A stretch of 43,876 nt of DNA from Desulfobacterales bacterium (GTDB taxonomy: Bacteria; Desulfobacterota; Desulfobacteria; Desulfobacterales; JAHEIW01), in contig CP070746.1 of NCBI GenBank assembly GCA_020348305.1, positions 375,395 to 419,270 of the forward strand, in the 5' to 3' direction. The notes under the pieces are model-generated. The model was not told the DNA's origin and searched no databases. It saw only the letters and a program-made list of their open reading frames with translations. Position 1 is the first letter of the stretch, and each line of letters opens with the position of its first letter. Shown here in pieces: positions 18,081 through 27,675 of this stretch. A program made the translations under genes and the position numbers.

Positions 18081-19013
18081 ATGGCTTACCTTATCACAAT
18101 TTTATTTGTTTTAGTCTTGATCGCTTTAATCGCTTATTCATCTCCCGTGCGCAGAATCCCCTTTCAACACCTCTACACCAAGGTTCCTGAAGAAATAAGA
18201 AGGTCTCTTCAAACATTCAGAAAACGTCATAAGCTTAAAAATATCGAAGTAGACGGAAAAGTATGGAATTACCTTTCTATTGCAGACAGCGGGGAAACAA
18301 TTTTGTTCCTTCACGGCATGGCAGGGGCTTACGACATCTGGTGGCAAGTCGTGGAGGCTCTCGGGAATCGCTTTAAAATTATTTGTGTAACCTATCCGCC
18401 TGTTGACAGCCTCGAGGGATTAAGCCGCGGAATCTTATCTATTTTAGAAAATGAACAGGTTTCAGAATTTAATGTGGTGGGTAGCTCATTGGGCGGATAT
18501 CTTGCCCAATACCTGGTTCATCAATATCCTCACATGATCAAAAAAGCAGTCTTTGCCAATACGTTCCCGCCCAATGATATTATTGCCCAAAAAACCAGTA
18601 AAACAGGCAACATTCTACCTTATCTTCCGGAATGGGCGGTAATGCTTTATCTCCGGCAAAGTGTGACCACCTCCATATACCCCGCCTCAGGCAACTCTGA
18701 AATTGTTTTAGCGTATATGATGGAGCAGTCCCATGGCATGATGACGAAAAAGCAATTCATTGCCCGCTATCACTGCATCCTTGATCATTTTGAAGCGCCT
18801 GTCTCACAGGCTTCCAAAATACCGGTTTTGGTCATCGAGGCCGATAATGATCCTCTTGTAGAAGGACAACTACGGGAAATGCTGAAAGCCACCTACCCAT
18901 CGGCTCAAGTAAAGACCCTTCATAACGCCGGTCATTTTCCATATCTCAACCAACCTGAGCAGTACACACACATACTTCTAAATTTTTTAACGGACAACGG
19001 TTTAATAGAATGA
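18081..19013 (+). CDS. Membrane-anchored alpha/beta hydrolase, maspardin-like
   Basis: A 310-residue protein with one N-terminal membrane helix (YLITILFVLVLIALIAY, about 3-19) and an alpha/beta hydrolase domain from about 55. The oxyanion-hole region is LHGMAG (78-82). The nucleophile elbow GSSLGG places Ser136, the acid is probably in VIEADNDPLVEG, and the histidine is in NAGHFPYL. The CVTYPPV and GSSLGGYLAQ blocks resemble the maspardin/SPG21 branch. AGGGG precedes the ATG by about 9 bases. The substrate is unknown. Codon use is more AT-rich than neighbouring genes, and it is surrounded by repeats on both sides, which may indicate separate acquisition. Confidence 0.75.
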   Translation: MAYLITILFVLVLIALIAYSSPVRRIPFQHLYTKVPEEIRRSLQTFRKRHKLKNIEVDGKVWNYLSIADSGETILFLHGMAGAYDIWWQVVEALGNRFKIICVTYPPVDSLEGLSRGILSILENEQVSEFNVVGSSLGGYLAQYLVHQYPHMIKKAVFANTFPPNDIIAQKTSKTGNILPYLPEWAVMLYLRQSVTTSIYPASGNSEIVLAYMMEQSHGMMTKKQFIARYHCILDHFEAPVSQASKIPVLVIEADNDPLVEGQLREMLKATYPSAQVKTLHNAGHFPYLNQPEQYTHILLNFLTDNGLIE

Positions 19014-19068
19014 AAAGAATTGAAATTAGGCAATATCATTTGAGTTATCAGTATGGCTCCAAAATGCG

Positions 19069-19154
19069 AGATTGCTTAGCTACGCTCGCAACGACAAGTC
19101 CAATGATAATGAGGCCTTAGGTCATCGCAAGGGGTGCTAGAGACGAAGCAATCT
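19069..19154. repeat. AGATTGCTT...AAGCAATCT dispersed repeat
   Basis: AGATTGCTT (19069-19077) and AAGCAATCT (19146-19154) form the ends of an inverted-repeat element with GCTACGCTCGCAACGAC inside. This matches a widespread non-coding repeat type (GTCATTGCGAG...GAAGCAATCTC) common in anaerobic bacterial genomes. Confidence 0.6.
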
Positions 19155-19220
19155 GATTCAAATAATCGACTTAATCAAATAGTGCCAGCTATTTTGGACA
19201 AGAGCGACTGGAGATAGAAA

Positions 19221-20771
19221 ATGACAATCCAAGAAGACTTAAAAGAGCTTGAACAACGACGCCAACAAGCCCTTGAAATGGGAGGGGCTGAAAAGGTTCA
19301 GCGCCAGCATCAGCAGGGAAAACTCACCGCCCGTGAGCGCATTGATCTGTTGTGCGATTCTGGCTCCTTTCAGGAATACGGTCTGCTGGCCACCCATCAA
19401 AGCCATCGTCCCGCAATGGCGGACAAGCTGACACCGGCCGATGGAGTTATTACCGGCTTTGGGCACATTGATGGCCGCAATGCCGGCGTCATTGCCGAAG
19501 ACTTTACGGTTATGGGCGGCTCCGAGGGCCTAACCCATTTTCAAAAAAAGGTCCGCATGGTGGAAATTGCCACCCAGGAGAAGGTGCCTTTGATTTGGTT
19601 GTTGGAAGGTTCGGGAGCAAGAGCCGAAGAATTCATCGGTGAAGGACTGCCGGCGGTCTTTCACCATATTAAAATCGCCCGCATGTCCGGAATTGCTCCA
19701 CAAATTGGTGTGGTCATGGGACCTTCGGCTGGAGATTCCTCACTGGTGGGAAGCCTGTTGGAATTCATCATTATGACAAAAGGCACGGCAATGATGGCTG
19801 CCGGGGGTCCGCCCGTTGTCCTGACTGCTACCGGAGAAGAAATCAGCAAGGAGGAACTTGGCGGATCCAAAATTCATTGCGAAATTTCTGGAGTCGCCGA
19901 CAACGAAGCAATCAATGAAAAGGACGCAATCCGGATGACGAAACAGTATCTCTCATATCTTCCCTCCAACGCATATGAATACCCGCCATCAATACATAGT
20001 AATGATGATCCAAAGCGAATGGATGAGGAACTCCTCGCAATACTTCCTGAACATTTTAAGCAGCCTTATGACATGAAGCGCATCATTGAATGTGTGGTTG
20101 ACCGTGAAAGTTTATTCGAGATCAAGCCCAAATTTGCTTCCATGATGATCACGGGTTTGGCCCGCATGAACGGTCATCCGGTAGGCATCATTGCCAATCA
20201 ACCTTTGGTTCACGCAGGAGCGATAACGGCAAAGGCGGCGCAAAAACAACGGCATTTCATCGATCTTTGCGTTGCGTATCACATACCTCTAATATTTTTT
20301 GTCGACACACCGGGAGTGATGACCGGACCTACCTCTGAAAAGGAAGGTGCTTTACGATACGGTTTGGCTGTGGCCTATGCACTGGCCTGGGCGGATGTAC
20401 CCAAAATCACGGTGGTCATCCGAAAGGCATTTGGATTTGGCGGAAGTGCCATGTGCGGTTATGGAGCCAAGCAAACTTTAACAGTGGCCTGGCCGACAGT
20501 GGATTTCGGTTCGTTGCCTGTGCAAGGGGGTGTACAGGCAAGCAGTGCGGCTGAGCTTGCAGCTTCCGATGATCCGGAGCAACTTCGACATCAAATAGAA
20601 GAAGCCTATAAAAAATATTGTGGGCCTTATCCGGCAGCCGGCCACTTTAATATTGATGACGTCATCGACCCGCGCGAGACCCGACCACGGATTATCCGGG
20701 CTTTGGAACTGGCACTAAATAGACGCTCCGTGCCGGCCCGTCCGGTCATGCGGCATGGGGTTATGCCCTGA
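19221..20771 (+). CDS. Acyl-CoA carboxylase carboxyltransferase subunit (PccB / MmdA family)
   Basis: A 516-residue two-domain crotonase-fold carboxyltransferase. The N-terminal half has KLTARERIDLL and EDFTVMGGSEG, and an oxyanion-type GSGARAEEF. The C-terminal half has FVDTPGVMTGP and FGFGGSAMCGYGAKQT. Length is close to propionyl-CoA carboxylase beta or methylmalonyl-CoA decarboxylase alpha (about 510-520). GGAGA lies upstream of the ATG. No biotin carboxylase, biotin carrier or sodium-pump subunit is adjacent, so partners must lie elsewhere. The exact acyl-CoA (propionyl, methylcrotonyl, glutaconyl) cannot be set from sequence alone. Confidence 0.87.
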   Translation: MTIQEDLKELEQRRQQALEMGGAEKVQRQHQQGKLTARERIDLLCDSGSFQEYGLLATHQSHRPAMADKLTPADGVITGFGHIDGRNAGVIAEDFTVMGGSEGLTHFQKKVRMVEIATQEKVPLIWLLEGSGARAEEFIGEGLPAVFHHIKIARMSGIAPQIGVVMGPSAGDSSLVGSLLEFIIMTKGTAMMAAGGPPVVLTATGEEISKEELGGSKIHCEISGVADNEAINEKDAIRMTKQYLSYLPSNAYEYPPSIHSNDDPKRMDEELLAILPEHFKQPYDMKRIIECVVDRESLFEIKPKFASMMITGLARMNGHPVGIIANQPLVHAGAITAKAAQKQRHFIDLCVAYHIPLIFFVDTPGVMTGPTSEKEGALRYGLAVAYALAWADVPKITVVIRKAFGFGGSAMCGYGAKQTLTVAWPTVDFGSLPVQGGVQASSAAELAASDDPEQLRHQIEEAYKKYCGPYPAAGHFNIDDVIDPRETRPRIIRALELALNRRSVPARPVMRHGVMP

Positions 20772-20809
20772 CTCTCTGATACCCTAATTACTCAAAACTC
20801 AATTAACCG

Positions 20810-22213
20810 CTAATTGATCGGACCAAGTTCCTCAAGCACGGCATCTTTTTCGATAACTCGCATGTGTTTCCACTTGCCCTGTAAATATCTTCCGAATGAA
20901 AGGATAAACAGAAAGAAAACAAACAGCGTCAGACAAATCCATGCAAAGTAAAGCCCTCTGCCAAAATGTTTGATCCCGATATAGATCGGCAATATCATTA
21001 CAAACAATGATGTTATTGTTATACTCCACATAATAAAGTGGGTGTCGCCGGCACCTTTGAGCACGCCAATGCAGATCATATAAAGCGCATCGAAAAATAG
21101 ATAACAGACCACAAGCCGCAGCAAGGCAACGCCGGTATTCCGCATAGCGGCGTAGCTTTCAGCCGACAAATTGTCGGGTCGAAAAAGATCCAGCAGCATT
21201 TGGGGTACAAATACAAAAACCAGGGCGAGAAAAAATATGTATACGAATACGATGTGAATGGTCGCCTTTGTAACTGAGACGGCTTCATCCGGACAATTGC
21301 GGCCAAGGGCTTGCCCCACCAATGTACTGGTTCCCATTGAAAAGCCCATCAGGGGCATAAACGCCAGTGAATCTATGGAAAGCACAATATTGGATACCGC
21401 CAGCTCAAGCTTGCCGATTCTGCCCACCATAAAAACAAAAAAGGTGAAGCCAAAAATATCCATACTGAATTGAAGCGCTCCGGGCATGCCGAATTTCATC
21501 AAACGGCGAAAAAGGTCCAAATTAAACTGACGATTTTTGCGAACCGCATAAATTCGGTCATTTTCTCTGGAAAATATCATAACACCAAAAATAACGGCCA
21601 CCACCGTCCAGGATGTCACCGTTGCAATTCCGGCCCCCAAAATACCGAGCTCGGGAAATATCCAGATTCCGTTAATGAGCGCATAGTCCAGAGGAATATT
21701 AAGAAGTGTGCCAATCATGTTGAAGATCATCACCGGTCGGGTTTGTCCTCTGCCGGAATAAAAACACGATAGACTGGTTCCGACAATAAGTGTTGCCGCA
21801 CCCAAACATAATGTTCGGAAATAAATCATTTCCAGACGCTGTACTTCAACGGAGTGACCACCAAATCGGAAAAGAGGTTCGGCAATGAAATAAAGGCCGG
21901 CCATCATCACGCCGGAAAATATCGCAAAATATATCCCTTGCCATAATGCGGCACCTACCCGATGCAGTGCACCGGCACCTGTATACTGGGCAATAAAAAC
22001 ATTTACGTAACCGGCTGTTCCAGTGAAAAAGGAAATAAATAAAAATGCAGCGATTCCCGCAGGCAGTGCAGCTGCAATAGACTCCAGTGAGTAATTGGCA
22101 AGAAAAATCCGGTCCGTAAATTCCATAACCATTGTGGTTGCCATGCTAACCACCAATGGCAAACTGACTCTTAAAACTTTGCCGTATTTATGTGGGGTTT
22201 GGTTTTGCTTCAA
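20810..22213 (-). CDS. MATE family multidrug/metabolite exporter
   Basis: A 467-residue polytopic protein with about 12 membrane helices in the two-bundle MATE arrangement. It opens with the family region LRVSLPLVVSMATTMVMEFTD (written here as the stretch at about 14-34), and GQALGR occurs at the start of the second half. MATE proteins export cationic drugs or metabolites by H+ or Na+ antiport. The start codon here is TTG (22213-22211) with no clear ribosome site, suggesting low expression or a different true start. It is convergent with the carboxyltransferase gene, 38 bp apart. Confidence 0.85.
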   Translation of the reverse strand: MKQNQTPHKYGKVLRVSLPLVVSMATTMVMEFTDRIFLANYSLESIAAALPAGIAAFLFISFFTGTAGYVNVFIAQYTGAGALHRVGAALWQGIYFAIFSGVMMAGLYFIAEPLFRFGGHSVEVQRLEMIYFRTLCLGAATLIVGTSLSCFYSGRGQTRPVMIFNMIGTLLNIPLDYALINGIWIFPELGILGAGIATVTSWTVVAVIFGVMIFSRENDRIYAVRKNRQFNLDLFRRLMKFGMPGALQFSMDIFGFTFFVFMVGRIGKLELAVSNIVLSIDSLAFMPLMGFSMGTSTLVGQALGRNCPDEAVSVTKATIHIVFVYIFFLALVFVFVPQMLLDLFRPDNLSAESYAAMRNTGVALLRLVVCYLFFDALYMICIGVLKGAGDTHFIMWSITITSLFVMILPIYIGIKHFGRGLYFAWICLTLFVFFLFILSFGRYLQGKWKHMRVIEKDAVLEELGPIN

Positions 22214-22658
22214 TTTAAGATATTTTTGATAACAGGTTGAAAAAAATTAATTTGCGCCGATGTGGATTCTCGGGATAAAAAAAATATGGGCATCAAATCG
22301 ATTGAAAGTCAAGCTCTCATACTCTCATATTTTTATATGAGCTTATCGCAGAGAAGATCTGATGTTTTAAAGAACGGCTCAAATTAAGGTGATCACTGAA
22401 TAAGATCAAAAAAAACTGTAGGATAAAAAATGATCAATATAGAGCCTGTGATAAGGGATTTACTGTGGGTGTCCCAAGATGTAAGGGTCTTATGTATGTG
22501 AAAATCTGGGTCAAGAATGGTAAAGGTATTTTGTTCCGGGACGCTGGCCCTTGTGTTCAAAAATGATTGCAGTATTATTTCTTTGTAAGGAATTTTCGTA
22601 TGCTACTGCTCGATAGCGGTCTCCTGCTTCCTGATCTGCAGAAGCACAATCGATCATA
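22214..22658. other. Gene-free stretch (445 bp), AT-rich
   Basis: Lies upstream of the MATE gene and downstream of the efflux operon, both on the minus strand. I see no convincing coding frame. A small CTCATA-TTTTTA-TATGAG hairpin is near 22324-22341; otherwise nothing is recognisable. Confidence 0.4.
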
Positions 22659-24101
22659 TCAGCCTGCATGATCGATCGGGGTCCAACCGCCGCCCAGGGC
22701 TTTGTATAGTGCAATAAGATCCAAAGTCGCCGCTCCTCGGCTTTGCGCGAGTTGGTCCTGGAAATTGGTCAGCGATCGCTGCGTTTCTAATACATTTTGA
22801 AAATCCGACAGACCGGCTTCGTACTGCTGGAGCGCCACATCGGCGGCTTCTTCGGCGGACTTAGTGGCGACCTCCAGATGCCTCATTCGTTCATGTTCCT
22901 TGGCCAAAGCATATAAAGCGTTTTCCACCTCTTCCACCGCCTGGTAAATTGCTGTTTCATAATCGAGCAGCGCCTGCTCCTGAAGCGCAGTCTGGACCTT
23001 GATATTGTTTCGGATCGCCCCACCTTGAAATATCGGCCATGAAATACCGGATAAAATACCAGCCGCAAGGTTGGCCGGGGATATCAGTCCGCTCAGAGCC
23101 AGGGATTCGTATCCCAAACTCCCCTGGAGATTGAAACTCGGGTATGCCTCGGCTTTTGCCGCGCCAATTTGAGCCGTCTGAGCGGCCAACACACGCTCCG
23201 CACGGCGAATGTCGGGCCGCCTGCGCAGCAAATCGGCGGGAATCCCGATACCTATTTCCAGTTCGCTTGCAGGTATCGGTGCCGGCGCGGATAATATGTC
23301 GGTGAATTCTCCGGGCCATTCTCCCAGCAGCACGGCCAGACGATTTTTGATTTCGTCCAGTCCGGACTGTAGATTGGGTATCTGGGCACGGGTAGAGGCC
23401 AGATTATAAGCAGCCCGGTCGACATCCATGCCGGGGGCCAGACCGGTTTTAAATTTCAATTGCGTCAGATCGAGTGCCTGCTGCTGAATTTGCAAGTTGT
23501 TTTCTGCCGAAACCAGCCGCCTTTGATACGTGCGCAACTGTACGTAATTGATGGCCACTTCGGCTGTAAGGCTGACCAGAACACTGCGCAAATCTTCCCG
23601 GGCGGCTTCATATTCCGCTTGAGATGCTTCGATTTTGCGCCGTGTCCCCCCGAACAGATCGAGCTCCCATCCGGAATCCAAACCGACCTGAAAAGAGTCC
23701 TGAGTGTCTTTGGTTTTTCCGTTGTAGCGCTTGGACGCCGAACCGGACATGGAAATAGACGGCACCAAATCCGCTCGGGAAATTTGGCGTCGATACCGTG
23801 CCTCTTTCAAACTGGATTCCGCTTTTTTGATATCGAGGTTGTTGGTCACGGCCTCATCAATCAGACGCACCATTATTGGGTCGTCCAGATGGATCCACCA
23901 TTTTGCCAAGTCTTCATGATTGTCCATTGTTGGATCTTCAGGAAAAGCCGGTCGGCTGTGATACGTCTTGGGCATATCGATATCCTGTTTTTGGTACTCG
24001 GGACCGACCGCACAGCTTGTCAGAAACAGGATGCCGATAGCGATGGCCGGCCACCTGCGATTGAGCATCGTAAAATCAAGAAATTTCATTATATAGCCCA
24101 T
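22659..24101 (-). CDS. Outer-membrane efflux lipoprotein, NodT/OprM type
   Basis: A 480-residue TolC-like outer-membrane channel. An N-terminal lipoprotein signal ends in the lipobox LTSC, and GPEYQKQDI follows as in NodT-family proteins. Two outer membrane efflux protein domains with long coiled coils follow, with family motifs such as GWELDLFGGTRRKIEAS and GIPADLLRRRPDIRRAE. The ATG at 24101 overlaps nothing; a second ATG at 24089 (MKFLDF) is an equally plausible start. Last gene of a macA-ATPase-permease-channel operon, it completes the tripartite pump. Confidence 0.88.
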   Translation of the reverse strand: MGYIMKFLDFTMLNRRWPAIAIGILFLTSCAVGPEYQKQDIDMPKTYHSRPAFPEDPTMDNHEDLAKWWIHLDDPIMVRLIDEAVTNNLDIKKAESSLKEARYRRQISRADLVPSISMSGSASKRYNGKTKDTQDSFQVGLDSGWELDLFGGTRRKIEASQAEYEAAREDLRSVLVSLTAEVAINYVQLRTYQRRLVSAENNLQIQQQALDLTQLKFKTGLAPGMDVDRAAYNLASTRAQIPNLQSGLDEIKNRLAVLLGEWPGEFTDILSAPAPIPASELEIGIGIPADLLRRRPDIRRAERVLAAQTAQIGAAKAEAYPSFNLQGSLGYESLALSGLISPANLAAGILSGISWPIFQGGAIRNNIKVQTALQEQALLDYETAIYQAVEEVENALYALAKEHERMRHLEVATKSAEEAADVALQQYEAGLSDFQNVLETQRSLTNFQDQLAQSRGAATLDLIALYKALGGGWTPIDHAG

Positions 24102-24104
24102 CCC

Positions 24105-25313
24105 TTATTCATAGCGCAGCGCTTCGATGGGGTCGAGTCGCGCGGCTTTTCTGGCGGGGAAAAACCCGAAAACAATGCCCACCGCGGCGGAAAAAGCAAA
24201 AGCCGACAGATTGATGCCTGCATTGAAGACAAAAGGAACTTCAAGTATTCTAATCAGCCCCATGGAAGCTGCCAGCGCCGCTGCCACGCCCACCAGTCCA
24301 CCCAGGCTTGACAACGCCATGGCTTCCACTAAAAACTGAACCATCACGTCCCGTTCCGTTGCTCCGATTGCCAAACGCGTCCCTATTTCCCGGGTGCGCT
24401 CGGTCACCGAAACCAGCATGATGTTCATGATGCCGATGCCCCCCACCAGCAGACTGACTGCGGCGACGGCTCCAAGGAGTGTTGTCAATATTTTGGTGGT
24501 GCCTTGCATGGTTTCGATGATTTCTGTCATGTCCCGGACCATGAAATCGTCATTTTCACCCGGCGCGATATGTCGGCGTTCCCGCAGCAATATTTCGATT
24601 TCCCGCTGAGCTTTCGGAATCAGCTCGGCGGAAACCGCGGAGATTTGAAGCATTCGAATATCCTGGTTTCCGGCAATTCGCCTTTGAAAAGTCCGAATGG
24701 GTACAATCACGGTGTCATCCTGATCGCTCCCCATACCGGTGGTTCCCCTGGCCGCCAAAACGCCGACGATTTGAAAGGAGACCTTTTGCAAACGGATTCT
24801 TTGCCCGATCGGATTCTGCTCTCCGAACAGTTCTTTTCGAGCGGTTTGGCCGATGATGCCGACCGCCTTGCCCGAACGCATTTCATTTTCGGTAAACAAC
24901 CGACCTTCTCTAAGCGGCCAGTCTTTGACGGTAAAATAGTCGTTGTCGGTGCCGGTTACCGTGGTGGACCAGTTGGTGTTGCCGAATATGGCCGTAACGC
25001 TTGTACTGTTCACCGGCGCCACTGCTTTCAGCGAACCGACCAGCCGCTTGATGGCGGTCACATCGGCGGCTGTCAGCGCCTTGGCACTCGATGATCCGCC
25101 GCCCGGCCCCCGGTGTTGACCGGATCGCACCATGAGGAGGTTGCTGCCGAGTTTGCTCATGTCTTCTTTCACTTTGGCCGTTACGCCCCCACCAACGGTC
25201 ACCAGTGTGATAACAGCCGCTACGCCGATCACCACACCCAGGATGGTCAGAAACGAACGAAGCATATTGCGCTTGATTTCGCGGATGGCCAGCAAAAGCG
25301 CATTCAAGATCAT
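24105..25313 (-). CDS. MacB-type ABC transporter permease subunit
   Basis: A 402-residue membrane subunit with the MacB_PCD and FtsX domains. One N-terminal helix (LTILGVVIGVAAVITLVTVG, about 21-40) is followed by a large periplasmic domain. Three C-terminal helices follow from about 280 (AAVSLLVGGIGIMNIMLVSV, then the TERTREIGTRLAIGA coupling helix). It ends PIEALRYE, the family's usual tail. The ATPase is encoded separately just upstream, overlapping by 4 bases. It moves substrate from periplasm to the outer-membrane channel by mechanotransmission. Confidence 0.88.
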   Translation of the reverse strand: MILNALLLAIREIKRNMLRSFLTILGVVIGVAAVITLVTVGGGVTAKVKEDMSKLGSNLLMVRSGQHRGPGGGSSSAKALTAADVTAIKRLVGSLKAVAPVNSTSVTAIFGNTNWSTTVTGTDNDYFTVKDWPLREGRLFTENEMRSGKAVGIIGQTARKELFGEQNPIGQRIRLQKVSFQIVGVLAARGTTGMGSDQDDTVIVPIRTFQRRIAGNQDIRMLQISAVSAELIPKAQREIEILLRERRHIAPGENDDFMVRDMTEIIETMQGTTKILTTLLGAVAAVSLLVGGIGIMNIMLVSVTERTREIGTRLAIGATERDVMVQFLVEAMALSSLGGLVGVAAALAASMGLIRILEVPFVFNAGINLSAFAFSAAVGIVFGFFPARKAARLDPIEALRYE

Positions 25314-26047
25314 GATCTTACCTCCTGGCCGGATGTTTCGGATTCAACCCGGCCATCCAAAAATCGGATGATCCGATCGGCATAAGCCGCCATACGGTCT
25401 TCATGGGTTACCATAACGATGGTCAGTCCCAAATCGTGATTCAGCGAGGTCAGCAGTTCCATTATCTCCCTGCTGCGGCTTGAATCGAGGTTGCCGGTCG
25501 GTTCATCGGCCAGCAGAACGGACGGTTCGCTAACCAGTGCCCGAGCGATTGCTACCCGCTGCTGTTGTCCGCCGGAGAGTTCGGCCGGACTATGTCTGCC
25601 GCGATCGTCCAATCCGACCTTTGCCAAAGCTTGGACGGCAGCCTCTTGCCGCTTTCCCGACTTCAAGCCTCGGTAGATTAAAGGCAATTCCACATTTTCA
25701 ATGGCCGAGGTTCGGCTCAGCAGGTTGAAACCTTGAAAAACGAATCCAAGATAAAGGCGGCGAAGCAAAGCACGTTGATTGCGGGAAAGGTTTCCAACGG
25801 AAACACCCCTGAACAGGTAATCTCCATTTGTCGGCGTATCGAGGCAGCCCAAGATATTCATGGCGGTGGATTTGCCCGAACCGCTCGGCCCCATGATGGC
25901 CGTGAATTCACCCTTCATAATTTTTATATCCACATCCATCAGGGCCGGAACCCTCGCCTGACCGCGTCCATAAACTTTTGAAACGGACTTGAACTCGATT
26001 AGCGGATGTTCCTTGAATTCCAGCGACAATCCATCCTGCTCAGACAT
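25310..26047 (-). CDS. macB: MacB-type ABC transporter ATP-binding subunit
   Basis: A 245-residue ATPase of the LolD/MacB class. Walker [10 protein letters not shown] is at 53-61, followed by [12 protein letters not shown], then [15 protein letters not shown] and Walker [14 protein letters not shown]. It lacks the fused membrane domain of E. coli MacB; the permease is a separate downstream gene. The ATG shares its A with the stop of the adaptor gene, so the operon is tightly coupled. It drives the MacAB-like pump. Confidence 0.88.
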   Translation of the reverse strand: MSEQDGLSLEFKEHPLIEFKSVSKVYGRGQARVPALMDVDIKIMKGEFTAIMGPSGSGKSTAMNILGCLDTPTNGDYLFRGVSVGNLSRNQRALLRRLYLGFVFQGFNLLSRTSAIENVELPLIYRGLKSGKRQEAAVQALAKVGLDDRGRHSPAELSGGQQQRVAIARALVSEPSVLLADEPTGNLDSSRSREIMELLTSLNHDLGLTIVMVTHEDRMAAYADRIIRFLDGRVESETSGQEVRS

Positions 26048-27366
26048 TATTTCGCCTCCTGAATCATACCGACGATGACTTGCAAACCCGGTTTCAGATC
26101 TCCCGATACGATGCGGGTGTTAATACCGTCTGAAGCCCCGGTTTGAACCAACACGGGCAAAGATATTCCGTTTTGCATAATCCAGACCTTCGCCGCTTTC
26201 GGTTTTACTGCGTCTCCATTGGAACGCGAACCTCTATTGCCGCGGCCGGGCCGTGGAAATAATTTGGACAATATGCTCGACCGCTCGTTGCGGCCAGCCT
26301 CCGGCCGACCGCGACCGCTCAATAAATGCGGCGGTTGTGAGGGCGTGAAACGGAGGGCGGCGCTGGGGACAAGAAGCGCATCCCGCTCATCTTGAACCAA
26401 AATATCCGCTGTGGCGGTCATCCCCGGGCGAAGGAGCAGATCGGAATTGTCCACTTTGAGCAGGCACTGATAGGTCACCACACCGTTTTCGGTCTGGGGA
26501 GCGAATCGGACTTGCGTGATCTGAGCGGGAAACGTTTTATCGGGGTACGCATCCACGATGAACTCAGCCGATTGCGCCTCCTTGATTTGCCCCACATCGG
26601 CCTCATCCACAGAAACGTAAAGCATCATATTGGTCAGATTTTCTGCCAGAGTAAACAAAACAGGGGCCTGAAGGGAAGCGGCGACAGTTTGACCCGTTTC
26701 CACCGAACGGTTCAATACGATACCCGTGATCGGCGAGTAGATCGTTGCCTTGGCCAACTCGGATACATTTGCTTCCAGAACCGCTTCGGCTTTGATAATA
26801 TTGGCCTTGGCGACTTCCACCTGCGCCAAAGCCACCTGATATTTGGCTTCGGCGGTGTCCAAATCTTGTTTCGCCGGTACTTTGCCGTTGCTTAATCGAT
26901 ACGCCTTTTTTAGGCGTTCCAGATTGCTTTTTGCATCCTCGACATCGGTTTGAGCTTTCACATATTCGGCTTTGGCCACTTCGAGGGATGCTTCCGATTG
27001 CAATTTCTGCGCTTGCAATTTGGACGCGTCTAGACGCGCCAATATTTGCCCCTTTTTAACCGGATCATTAAAATCGATCAAAACTTCGCGAATGATACCC
27101 GATACTTCCGTGCCGACATCCACCTGATTTACCGGTTTCAATGTTCCGGTGGCGGAGACGGTGACCTTCAGCCTTCCTTTTCGGACCGGTTCGGTTTCAA
27201 ATCTGGTCAACGGTTTTGCTTCGCCCGGCGACCAGAATTTCCACAAAACACCTCCGGCGATCGCAAGCAGGATCAAAACAAGGAAAACAGCCTTCCTGCG
27301 CCGGCGGAATGGGCGCTCCAAACTCAACACTTCGGAAATATCGTTTTTGTCTTTGCTCTTTATCAT
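26047..27366 (-). CDS. macA: MacA-type periplasmic membrane-fusion adaptor
   Basis: A 439-residue adaptor with an N-terminal signal anchor (AVFLVLILLAIAGGVLW, about 27-43). A barrel-sandwich/lipoyl-like half-motif follows (GTEVSGIIREVLIDFNDPVKKGQ), then a long alpha-hairpin at about 110-200 and the partner lipoyl half (ATIYSPITGIVLNRSVETGQ). A beta-barrel and membrane-proximal domain close the protein. An Arg/Gly/Ser-rich insertion around 345-390 (SGRGRPEAGRNER, RPGRGNRGSRS) is unusual for the family. First gene of the pump operon, it links permease and outer-membrane channel. Confidence 0.87.
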   Translation of the reverse strand: MIKSKDKNDISEVLSLERPFRRRRKAVFLVLILLAIAGGVLWKFWSPGEAKPLTRFETEPVRKGRLKVTVSATGTLKPVNQVDVGTEVSGIIREVLIDFNDPVKKGQILARLDASKLQAQKLQSEASLEVAKAEYVKAQTDVEDAKSNLERLKKAYRLSNGKVPAKQDLDTAEAKYQVALAQVEVAKANIIKAEAVLEANVSELAKATIYSPITGIVLNRSVETGQTVAASLQAPVLFTLAENLTNMMLYVSVDEADVGQIKEAQSAEFIVDAYPDKTFPAQITQVRFAPQTENGVVTYQCLLKVDNSDLLLRPGMTATADILVQDERDALLVPSAALRFTPSQPPHLLSGRGRPEAGRNERSSILSKLFPRPGRGNRGSRSNGDAVKPKAAKVWIMQNGISLPVLVQTGASDGINTRIVSGDLKPGLQVIVGMIQEAK

Positions 27367-27675
27367 GTCGACTCCCGTTTACCCGAGGACTGGCTCATTA
27401 CCCCGTAATCGAACCAAAATGCTTACAGGTTAAGTCGTAGCTGGGGGACGGATGGTTACAGTGCCGGAGAATTTTCCGATTCTTCACCCCTCCAATCAAA
27501 AGTCCGGAACATTTTGGCGTCACTTTGTAACCATGCGTGCGTTCGAAGCGACTGAATCTATGAGAGCGGATTGAAAGATCTTTCAGTTTAGGATATGTTC
27601 ACAACGCAGTGGGAGGTATTATATATTCTTGGCGATGTTTGCTATACGGATTGGTAAAACATCTTCTCGTGAATT
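27367..27675. other. Divergent regulatory region between pump operon and sigma-factor operon
   Basis: A 309-bp gap that must drive both operons. It contains identical 9-bp boxes in inverted orientation (27452-27460 and 27526-27534) and a GGAAC that suits an ECF promoter. Confidence 0.5.
27452..27534. promoter_or_regulatory. Inverted TGTAACCAT boxes; candidate divergent ECF promoters
   Basis: Plus strand: GGAAC at 27506-27510, 16 bases, then GTAACC at 27527-27532, inside TGTAACCAT (27526-27534). This fits ECF -35/-10 geometry, about 140 bp upstream of the sigma gene. Minus strand: the identical TGTAACCAT (27460-27452), preceded by GGAAAATT (27477-27470), but with a spacing 3 bases shorter. 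The pair may be autoregulatory and pump promoters. Confidence 0.4.

Noticed and set aside
22511..22714. 67-codon minus-strand frame downstream of the efflux lipoprotein gene
   Set aside because: It overlaps the end of that gene and has no domain or ribosome site.
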